NCBI GenBank assembly: GCA_019508105.1
Contig: JAEKMB010000285.1
Coordinates: 1-5,321 of the forward strand
Direction: 5' to 3'
Length of the DNA stretch: 5,321 nucleotides
Origin: Alphaproteobacteria bacterium
GTDB taxonomy: Bacteria > Pseudomonadota > Alphaproteobacteria > Micropepsales > Micropepsaceae
A program made the translations under genes and the position numbers. A model generated the notes under the pieces. That model ran no database searches, was not told the origin of the DNA, and saw only the letters and a program-made list of their open reading frames with translations. Of the stretch, positions 1-4,461 are shown piece by piece (position 1 is the stretch's first letter; each line of letters begins with the position of its first letter).

Positions 1-605
1 GCACCCCGGCCAGCATGGCGGCGCTGGGCGCCAGCTATTCCCATTCCCAATCCCAGGAACGCGAAGCCGACAAGACGGGCCTGGAGATGGCGGCGGCGGC
101 CGGCTATGACCCGGCCGCGGCGCCCGCCCTGTGGCGCGCCGCCGATGCCGATTTCCTGAAACGCCATCCTTCCGGTGAAGAACGCCTGGCAGCGCTGCAA
201 GAGCTGGTGCAGCAGATGCCGGCTCGCACCTGGAACAGCAGCGCGGCGCTCCCCGTCACCGCGCCCTATCTGGAGCGCTGGATCGGCGAGGAGTTGCGCC
301 GCGACACCGACACGGTGGCGCTGTTCACCCATCTGGCGGTCTCGGGCCGCGGCCTGTGCCGTTATGGCTTGGGCGAGGCCTATCGCAAGCGCGGGCTCGC
401 CGGCGATGCGGCGCTGGCTGCCTCCTGGTTCCGCGCCGCCCTTGCCGCGCCGGACGCTCCGCCGCTGGCCTGGCGCGGGTTGGGACTTCTGGCCATGCAG
501 AACGGTGACAAGCCGGCGGCGCGCACCGCCTTTGCGCAATATCGCGTCATGGCGCCCGAGGCGGACGATCGCGCCATGATTGATTATTATCTGGCGCAGC
601 TATGA
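1..605 (+). CDS. M48-family zinc metalloprotease, C-terminal part (5' end outside window)
   Basis: The reading frame is open from the first bases (codons start at position 3) to the TGA at 603-605, so about 200 C-terminal residues are visible and the true start is upstream. The sequence S-Q-S-Q-E-R-E-A-D-K-T-G (codons about 48-80) matches the ExxAD signature of M48 peptidases (BepA/YfgC, HtpX, Oma1-like). There the Glu (57-59) is the third zinc ligand and the Asp (69-71) is conserved; the HExxH helix would lie upstream and is not seen. 'A-G-Y-D-P' and the later 'H-P-S-G-E-E-R' are also typical of this family just after the catalytic core. The last ~110 residues are alanine-rich paired helices resembling TPRs (around 'GLGEAYRKRG' and 'AWRGLGLLAMQNGD'), as in BepA-type periplasmic proteases that act on outer-membrane proteins. 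The ATG at 15-17 is internal, not a start. Subfamily is uncertain because the catalytic half is missing. Confidence 0.85.
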   Translation, partial: TPASMAALGASYSHSQSQEREADKTGLEMAAAAGYDPAAAPALWRAADADFLKRHPSGEERLAALQELVQQMPARTWNSSAALPVTAPYLERWIGEELRRDTDTVALFTHLAVSGRGLCRYGLGEAYRKRGLAGDAALAASWFRAALAAPDAPPLAWRGLGLLAMQNGDKPAARTAFAQYRVMAPEADDRAMIDYYLAQL

Positions 606-1159
606 AGCGCGCCGCGCTTCTCCTCTGCCTGGGCCTGATGGCTTGCGCCATGCAATCCATGGAGGCCGGCGACGACGGCACCGTCGGCAACGGCGTCAGC
701 GTGCGGGCCGAACCCGGCTTTGCCCAGATCCATCTTGCCGGCATGCGCTACTGGACGCAGCACGGCACCGGGCTGGACGAGCTGGCCTTCTATACCGGCA
801 TAAAGGACGGCCAGCCGCTGTTTCGCACGCCCGGCGTACGGATCGGCGAGATGCCGGTCTATCGCGCCCGCATGACGCCCAACGACATCCAGGATCTGGT
901 GGTGGCCTCGCTGGGCAAAAAGAAGATGCAGAATGTGCGCGCCGGCCCTTTGCGGCCCTGCCCGTTCGGCAGCGCGCAAGGCTTTTGCTTCGACCTCACC
1001 CTGGCCAATGACGAAGGCCTGGAGATGCGCGGCCGCGCCATCGCATCCGCCCGTGGCGGCGTCCTGGACCTCCTGGTTTTCACCGCTCCGGCCCAGTTTT
1101 ACTTCACCCAGGTCAGCCCGGCCGTGGACCGGATTTTTGCCTCTATCCAGGTAAAATAG
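602..1159 (+). CDS. Putative lipoprotein of unknown function (185 aa)
   Basis: The ATG at 602-604 overlaps the TGA of the upstream protease gene in an ATGA arrangement. There is no clear Shine-Dalgarno, so translation is probably coupled and the two genes are likely one operon. The N-terminus is a short signal peptide: M-K-R, a hydrophobic stretch to about residue 12, then L12-M13-A14-C15, which fits a lipobox (Met at -2 is unusual but tolerated). The residue after the Cys is Ala, not Asp, so an outer-membrane destination would be expected if it is lipidated. The mature part is about 170 residues with no transmembrane segment and two further cysteines (C120, C129) that could form a disulfide. 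The C-terminal part alternates beta-like strands (around 'CFDLTLANDEGLEMRGRA' and 'VLDLLVFTAPAQFYF') and ends in an amphipathic helix. I do not recognise the family. Pairing with an M48 protease suggests an envelope role, but that is inference. Confidence 0.8.
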   Translation: MKRAALLLCLGLMACAMQSMEAGDDGTVGNGVSVRAEPGFAQIHLAGMRYWTQHGTGLDELAFYTGIKDGQPLFRTPGVRIGEMPVYRARMTPNDIQDLVVASLGKKKMQNVRAGPLRPCPFGSAQGFCFDLTLANDEGLEMRGRAIASARGGVLDLLVFTAPAQFYFTQVSPAVDRIFASIQVK

Positions 1160-1185
1160 CCGCGGAAATCCTGATTTTCGCTATC

Positions 1186-1205
1186 AATATTGACAATCAT
1201 TCGCA
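1186..1205 (+). promoter_or_regulatory. Fur-box-like iron operator overlapping the -35 element
   Basis: Bases 1186-1204 match 14 of 19 positions of the classical Fur consensus (GATAATGATAATCATTATC). In the 7-1-7 form, TGACAAT-C-ATTCGCA at 1191-1205 matches 11 of 14 arm positions of TGATAAT-n-ATTATCA. The site covers most of the -35 hexamer, so a bound repressor would block RNA polymerase, which is the usual iron-repressed arrangement. A perfect 10-base palindrome, TCAATATTGA (1184-1193), overlaps its left side. Many alphaproteobacteria use Irr, RirA or Mur for some iron genes, so which regulator binds here is inference. Confidence 0.5.
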
Positions 1206-1219
1206 ACTGAAACTATAAC
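1190..1219 (+). promoter_or_regulatory. Predicted sigma70-type promoter of bfd-bfr
   Basis: A perfect -35 hexamer TTGACA lies at 1190-1195. After an 18-base spacer comes TATAAC at 1214-1219 (5 of 6 to TATAAT). It lies in the only AT-rich stretch between the lipoprotein gene and bfd. Counting seven bases from the -10 puts the start of transcription at about 1226-1227, that is, at the bfd ATG itself. Read by eye; no score was computed. Confidence 0.65.
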
Positions 1220-1226
1220 CTTTTGG

Positions 1227-1412
1227 ATGATTGTCTGTGTCTGCAATAGGCTGAATGAACAGCGCGTCGGCGCCGCGATTTGCGGCGGCGCCCGCTGCGC
1301 CGACGAAGTCTATGCGCGCTGCGGCGTGAGAAAGAATTGCGGACGATGCCAGGAAACAATCGAAGGAATGCTGGAAAACAGCCGGCGCGCCCTGCAGCAG
1401 GCGGCCGAGTAG
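1227..1412 (+). CDS. bfd: Bacterioferritin-associated ferredoxin Bfd, [2Fe-2S] (61 aa)
   Basis: Bfd docks on bacterioferritin and passes electrons to its heme, reducing stored Fe(III) so that Fe(II) can leave the shell; it acts in the cytoplasm. The cluster cysteines are C4-x-C6 and C38-x2-C41, the same spacing and positions as in characterised Bfd proteins (E. coli, Pseudomonas aeruginosa), in a protein of normal length. The helical C-terminus runs to the TAG at 1410-1412. Three extra cysteines (C19, C24, C32) are not part of the standard ligand set. At two interface positions known from the P. aeruginosa Bfr-Bfd complex, Tyr2 and Leu5, this protein has Ile2 and Val5. The ATG at 1227 gives the conserved N-terminus directly and has no Shine-Dalgarno, and the predicted transcript begins at or one base before it, so leaderless translation is likely. 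bfr follows in a different frame; see that entry for the odd junction. Confidence 0.92.
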   Translation: MIVCVCNRLNEQRVGAAICGGARCADEVYARCGVRKNCGRCQETIEGMLENSRRALQQAAE

Positions 1413-1924
1413 CCCCCGGCCCGGCGCCGCAGGGCTCCGTCGCCGGCGATCCGGCCACCATCGCCTTGCTCAACAAGGTGCTGAAGAACGAACTCACCGC
1501 CATCAATCAGTATTTCCTGCATTCGCGCATGCTGGCCGACTGGGGCCTCAGCATCCTGGCGCACAAGGAATATGACGAATCCATCGACGAGATGAAGCAT
1601 GCCGACAAGCTGATCAAGCGCGTGCTGTTCTTAGGGGGCCTGCCCAACCTGCAGGACCTGGGAAAACTGATGATCGGCGAGAATGTCGCCGAGGTCCTCA
1701 CCTGCGACCTGTCGCTGGAGATGATGTCCCTGCCCGACCTCAAGCTGGGCATCAGCCATTGCGAGACCGTCAAGGACTACATCACCCGGGAGCTCTTCAC
1801 CGACATCCTGGAGAGCGAGGAAGCACATATTGACTGGCTGCAGACCCAGCAGCGCCTGATCGAGCAGATGGGAATGGAGAATTTCGTCCAGCTCCAGACC
1901 AAGCCGAACGAGAGCGGCAGCTAA
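1346..1924 (+). CDS. bfr: Bacterioferritin (heme-binding ferritin); start codon unclear
   Basis: Bacterioferritin forms a 24-subunit shell with heme between subunit pairs, oxidises Fe(II) at a di-iron site and stores it as a ferric mineral. The conserved domain starts near 1445 ('GDPATIALLNK') and runs about 159 residues, the normal length, to the TAA at 1922-1924. All expected ligands are present: Glu at 1490 (E. coli E18), the D-E-M-K-H motif at 1586-1600 (E51, heme ligand M52 at 1592, H54), the Glu in 'DLSLEM' (E94), and E-E-A-H (E127, H130). The start is a problem. There is no ATG, GTG, TTG or CTG in frame between the ATG at 1346, which lies inside bfd and would add about 33 residues of non-coding-like composition, and the TTG at 1466, which lies inside helix A (E. 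coli position 10) with no Shine-Dalgarno. The listed start, 1346 (192 aa), is only the nearest ATG. A frame-shifted Bfd-Bfr fusion through an Ala/Pro/Gly linker (1412-1447) is an alternative. Product certain, 5' end not. Confidence 0.85.
   Translation: MPGNNRRNAGKQPARPAAGGRVAPGPAPQGSVAGDPATIALLNKVLKNELTAINQYFLHSRMLADWGLSILAHKEYDESIDEMKHADKLIKRVLFLGGLPNLQDLGKLMIGENVAEVLTCDLSLEMMSLPDLKLGISHCETVKDYITRELFTDILESEEAHIDWLQTQQRLIEQMGMENFVQLQTKPNESGS
1421..1446 (+). other. Possible GC stem-loop at the bfd-bfr junction
   Basis: CCGGCG at 1421-1426 pairs with CGCCGG at 1441-1446, giving a 6-base all-G/C stem with a 14-base loop. It begins eight bases after the bfd stop codon. That is the spacing expected of a frameshift-stimulating structure, but no canonical slippery heptamer precedes it, and GC-rich DNA forms such stems by chance. 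A competing hairpin (1442-1446 with 1451-1455) overlaps it. Confidence 0.2.
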
Positions 1925-2820
1925 TTCGCGGTAGCGGGCGTGACGTAAAGCTTTTCCTCGCCATAGGCGATGTAAAGGTGAAGTTGCCGCAGGGTGCTGA
2001 TGCCAATCAGAATGTCTGTGTCCCTGGCGGGCAAGAACCCGTCCGAAGCAACAAGGATGTACGGATTGTTGACGGTCACCCCATCGAAATCGAGCTGCTT
2101 GAAGGGATAGTTGTAGAGTTTGTATTTCTCTTCCTTCTCGTTGGCGGATTTCAGGTCTATCGACTTTTCCGTGATGCCCAACTGCTTGGCCGCCCGCATG
2201 CTCATGATGGTCATGCGGGCGCCCGTATCCAGGATGGCGCGCAGTTTGACGCCGTTGACCGTCACCGGCACCTGGATATGTCCGTCATCAACAACCTCCA
2301 TTGGCAGCGCGACATAGCCGCTTGTCCAGTAGACCACCTTGCCCTTGCAATGCTTAGGCGAGATGAGGTTGAGCTTGCCGTGCACAAAATCCAGGTCCAC
2401 ATCGAAGTGCTTGAGTATGTCCGGCGCAAGAATGCCCTCGGCACCAGCCGATAGATTTGGGTTCACGAAGGCATCGAGCTTGTAGCCCTCCATGCCGCCC
2501 AGCGACACTCGGGTGATGGTGGCGAAGGATGAAACCTTGGTGCCGGCCACTCCCTTTATATAGCCGCTCGCTTGCTGGACGTTCAGTTCTAGATTGAAGG
2601 CCTGCTTCGCCTGTACCTCGGCCACCGCACCACCTGTATCAACAAGAAAATCCAAGTTTTGGCCATTCAATTTTATCGGCACGGTGAACCGGCCGTCAGG
2701 CAAGGTGGTGATGGGTATTTCCGAGAATCGCGTCAGGCGGCAATCCTTCTGCTCCTCCGCTTGCGCCAGGGCGCAAGTCGCCAGCAGCAACAGTAATCCA
2801 CAGGTCGCGCCGTATTTCAT
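1921..2820 (-). CDS. Exported protein with two retropepsin-like aspartic protease domains (299 aa)
   Basis: The chosen start is ATG at 2820-2818, which overlaps the TGA of the upstream TPR gene (ATGA) and is followed at once by a signal peptide: M-K-Y, a leucine-rich core (residues 8-16), and a probable signal peptidase I site after A19 or A21. An in-frame start further upstream would only add residues from inside the TPR gene. The mature protein has two similar lobes. Lobe 1 (about 43-155) carries L-V-D61-T-G-G and a hydrophobic-Gly region 'GILAPDIL' (129-136). Lobe 2 (about 168-295) carries I-L-D198-T-G-A and 'ILIGISTL' (270-277). These are the D-T-G plus hydrophobic-hydrophobic-Gly signatures of the retropepsin fold. 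Retropepsins work as dimers with one Asp per subunit, so one chain with two DTG motifs could form a complete active site, as in pepsin. C27 and C158 could form a disulfide. Substrate and family name are unknown to me; periplasmic location is inferred. Base composition is less GC-rich than its neighbours. Confidence 0.85.
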   Translation of the reverse strand: MKYGATCGLLLLLATCALAQAEEQKDCRLTRFSEIPITTLPDGRFTVPIKLNGQNLDFLVDTGGAVAEVQAKQAFNLELNVQQASGYIKGVAGTKVSSFATITRVSLGGMEGYKLDAFVNPNLSAGAEGILAPDILKHFDVDLDFVHGKLNLISPKHCKGKVVYWTSGYVALPMEVVDDGHIQVPVTVNGVKLRAILDTGARMTIMSMRAAKQLGITEKSIDLKSANEKEEKYKLYNYPFKQLDFDGVTVNNPYILVASDGFLPARDTDILIGISTLRQLHLYIAYGEEKLYVTPATAN

Positions 2821-3635
2821 TTGCCCGTGTCCGTCGATTTCTGTTTGTCCAGTTCCCGGCGTGCAATGCGCCAATAGAATGTTTCCTTGTTGCAGCTATC
2901 CAGGGCCGATTGGAGCCGGGTGGTTGCGCCCATATCCTCGTGATGAACAGCGTGCCATATCCCCAGCAGGATATCGGCTGAACACAGTCCATTGATGCTT
3001 TCGAAGTCTTTGGCTCTTTCCAGGACATCGGACTCCGGAAGCTTGCCCATATAGAAGGCGATAAGGGGTGTCGGCCAGCCCGCGCGCAACTGGCCTTTCC
3101 ATTCTGTCATGGGCTTGTCCATCTTCAGGCTGGCCACTTGCAGCCAGAGCCAGGAATACATGACGCGCTCCGAATATCGCGAGAACACCTCCGCGCTGGG
3201 CTCGTAACGGCCCAGCAGCCAGTTCAGGTAACCGACATTCATCAGGAACTCGTAGTCGCGCGGCCTTTGCTTGCGCAGGACTTCATAGTCCGCCAGCGTC
3301 TTTTCATAATCATTCGTAGCGAGATAAAGACTTATTCTCTCATGGTACGCGAGCATGTCGTCCGGCTGGGCGGCAATGGCGGCGGAATAATCGGCAAGCG
3401 CTTCGGTCAGCTTGCCCTTGGACTTATGCACCATTCCACGGTCCAGATAAGCTAGCCGCTGCAGGTCCGGAATCAGGTCGCCGGCAGCGATTGCCTTGTC
3501 AAACCAGACAAGCGCGGAGTCGTACTTTTCCTGGTCGAAATAACTGAGCGCGACATTGAGATCGTCATAACCGGCGCAGGCCGCTGGGCCGGCTGATGCG
3601 GCAAGCAGCAAAGCGGCAAACGCGATCTTTTTCAT
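2817..3635 (-). CDS. Exported TPR-repeat protein (272 aa), NlpI-like in layout
   Basis: The ATG at 3635-3633 is preceded by a purine-rich Shine-Dalgarno (GGGAGAGG on the minus strand, spanning about 3639-3646), which supports this start. Residues 1-21 form a signal peptide (M-K-K, alanine/leucine core) with a likely cleavage after A-C-A (residue 21). C20 in P-A-A-C is a poor lipobox, so lipidation is possible but less likely. Residues 23-160 hold about four tetratricopeptide helix pairs: 'ALSYFDQEKYDSALVWFDKA', 'YLDRGMVHKSKGKLTEAL', 'AYHERISLYLATNDYEKTL' and 'FLMNVGYLNWLLGRYEPSA'. The C-terminal third (about 176-262) keeps a helical pattern including G-W-P-T-P-L-I-A-F-Y-M-G, seen in NlpI-like TPR proteins. 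NlpI itself is a periplasmic adaptor for proteases, which fits the coupled protease-like gene downstream, but that parallel is inference. Composition is lower in GC than in the flanking genes. Confidence 0.83.
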   Translation of the reverse strand: MKKIAFAALLLAASAGPAACAGYDDLNVALSYFDQEKYDSALVWFDKAIAAGDLIPDLQRLAYLDRGMVHKSKGKLTEALADYSAAIAAQPDDMLAYHERISLYLATNDYEKTLADYEVLRKQRPRDYEFLMNVGYLNWLLGRYEPSAEVFSRYSERVMYSWLWLQVASLKMDKPMTEWKGQLRAGWPTPLIAFYMGKLPESDVLERAKDFESINGLCSADILLGIWHAVHHEDMGATTRLQSALDSCNKETFYWRIARRELDKQKSTDTGK

Positions 3636-3668
3636 GCCCCTCTCCCAAGGGCAGCCTAGCGCAAATTG

Positions 3669-3684
3669 CGGTTCGGTAGAACCG
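3669..3684 (-). repeat. Small inverted repeat between the GST and TPR genes
   Basis: CGGTTC (3669-3674) and GAACCG (3679-3684) form a perfect 6-base stem with a 4-base loop, immediately after the GST stop codon (3688-3686). On the minus strand no run of U follows, so it is not a convincing intrinsic terminator. It may only modulate read-through into the TPR-retropepsin pair. The 50-base gap (3636-3685) otherwise holds only the TPR ribosome binding site. Confidence 0.3.
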
Positions 3685-3685
3685 G

Positions 3686-4342
3686 CTAGAACTCAGCCTC
3701 GAGCTCCTCGATGCCGGTCCGCTCGGTGCGGGCGGCCTCGGTCCATTCCAGCATATCCGGCAGCGCCAGGATGGTCTCGCAGTAATCGGCGCATTGCCGG
3801 TCGAGCTGGACGTCATAGGTGGCAAAGCGCGTCGCCACGGGCGCATACATCGCATCGGCCACGCTCGGCGTCTCGCCGAACAGATAGGGCCCGCCATACA
3901 TCCTCAGGCATTCGCGCCAGATGGCGGTGATGCGTTCGATATCGGCCTGGGCCGCCGCCCAGATCTTGAAGCCCTTGTAATGCGCCTTCAGGTTCATCGG
4001 CAGCGCCGAGCGCAGATTGGCGAAGCCCAGATGCATCTCCCCCGACACCGAGCGGCAATGGCTGCGCGCCGCTGCATCGGCGGGGAGCAGGCCGGCCTGG
4101 GGGAAGTTCTCATGCAGATATTCGCCGATCGCGAGGGTGTCCCACACCTTGATTCCATTGTGGGTCAGGCGCGGCACCAGGAAGGACGGCGCCAGCATCA
4201 ACAGTTCGGCGCGGGCACTGGGATCATCGGCCGAGAGCAGTTCTTCCTTGAAATCCAGCCCCGCCATCCGGCACAGCAGCCAGCCGCGCAACGACCAGGA
4301 GGAGTAGTTCTTGCTGGAAATGGTCAGAACCGCGTCACCCAT
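3686..4342 (-). CDS. Glutathione S-transferase family protein (218 aa)
   Basis: This is a cytosolic GST-fold protein, expected to bind glutathione and act on electrophiles or peroxides; the real substrate is unknown. The N-terminal thioredoxin-like domain (about 1-80) opens with 'S-K-N-Y-S-S-W-S-L-R', typical of a large proteobacterial GST subgroup in which the serine region (S14/S15) supplies the catalytic hydroxyl. P57 in F-L-V-P is the cis-proline that contacts glutathione. W-D68-T69-L-A-I-G-E-Y-L replaces the usual E-S pair that binds the gamma-glutamyl group, a conservative change. The helical C-terminal domain (about 90-218) has the N-capping box S160-V-A-D163. The ATG at 4342-4340 is chosen because it places the family motif at the usual distance. 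Neither it nor the in-frame ATG at 4390, which would add 16 polar residues, has a good Shine-Dalgarno. It could be transcribed with the TPR pair 50 bases downstream, though functions look unrelated. Confidence 0.85.
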   Translation of the reverse strand: MGDAVLTISSKNYSSWSLRGWLLCRMAGLDFKEELLSADDPSARAELLMLAPSFLVPRLTHNGIKVWDTLAIGEYLHENFPQAGLLPADAAARSHCRSVSGEMHLGFANLRSALPMNLKAHYKGFKIWAAAQADIERITAIWRECLRMYGGPYLFGETPSVADAMYAPVATRFATYDVQLDRQCADYCETILALPDMLEWTEAARTERTGIEELEAEF

Positions 4343-4350
4343 CAACAGAG

Positions 4351-4370
4351 TTTGGCGGGTTTTGGCGCGT
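4351..4370 (+). repeat. Tandem 10-base direct repeat, TTTGGCGnGT twice
   Basis: The units TTTGGCGGGT (4351-4360) and TTTGGCGCGT (4361-4370) are adjacent and identical at 9 of 10 positions. The 10-base period places both copies on the same face of the helix, which suits cooperative binding of a regulator. They lie 8 bases upstream of the chosen GST start, so they could also sit in the GST leader. A chance duplication is possible. Confidence 0.35.
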
Positions 4371-4426
4371 TGACAAGGATTATTTTGCAATGCAGCATCG
4401 CCAGACCGGTTAGTGTCCGCCGGCAG

Positions 4427-4444
4427 GGAATCCCTTGTGATTCC
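4427..4444. repeat. Inverted repeat in the phaZ upstream region
   Basis: GGAATC (4427-4432) and GATTCC (4439-4444) form a perfect 6-base inverted repeat with a 6-base spacer, 17 bases before the phaZ ATG. It could be an operator half-site pair or an mRNA hairpin in the phaZ leader. The function is unknown. Confidence 0.35.
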
Positions 4445-4461
4445 ATGGGGCTTGTAGCGGG

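Larger units (their letters stand above)
4343..4461. promoter_or_regulatory. Divergent intergenic region between GST and phaZ
   Basis: These 119 bases must hold the promoters of two divergent genes. I see no convincing -35/-10 pair for either. TTGACA on the plus strand (4370-4375) has no acceptable -10 at 15-19 bases. AATAAT on the minus strand (4384-4379) has no -35. The region does hold a tandem 10-base repeat (4351-4370) and an inverted repeat (4427-4444), listed separately. phaZ has only a weak AGCGGG ribosome binding site. Confidence 0.5.

Noticed and set aside
580..1011. Plus-strand frame of 143 codons overlapping the lipoprotein gene
   Set aside because: The product is Arg-rich and typical of a +1 shadow; the frame with the signal peptide and lipobox explains the region.
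1184..1205. RirA-type iron operator (TGA-N9-TCA)
   Set aside because: The right half is GCA at the required spacing, so the pattern fails; the Fur-like reading fits better.
1374..1412. Canonical -1 slippery heptamer (X-XXY-YYZ) before the bfd stop
   Set aside because: The nearest candidates (G-GAA-AAC at 1373-1379 and the CCCCC run after the stop) do not allow proper re-pairing, or lie past the stop codon.
1978..2454. Plus-strand open frame of 158 codons
   Set aside because: It is antisense to the retropepsin gene, with no ribosome binding site or recognisable domain.
2770..2820. Lipobox in the retropepsin protein (L-A-T-C, residues 13-16)
   Set aside because: Thr at -1 is not accepted well by signal peptidase II, and a good signal peptidase I site (A-L-A or A-Q-A) follows.
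3669..3684. Inverted repeat as an intrinsic terminator of the GST gene
   Set aside because: The stem is only 6 bases and no U-run follows on the minus strand.
4370..4398. TTGACA at 4370-4375 as a phaZ promoter
   Set aside because: No acceptable -10 hexamer at 15-19 bases; the best candidate (CAGCAT) matches 3 of 6.
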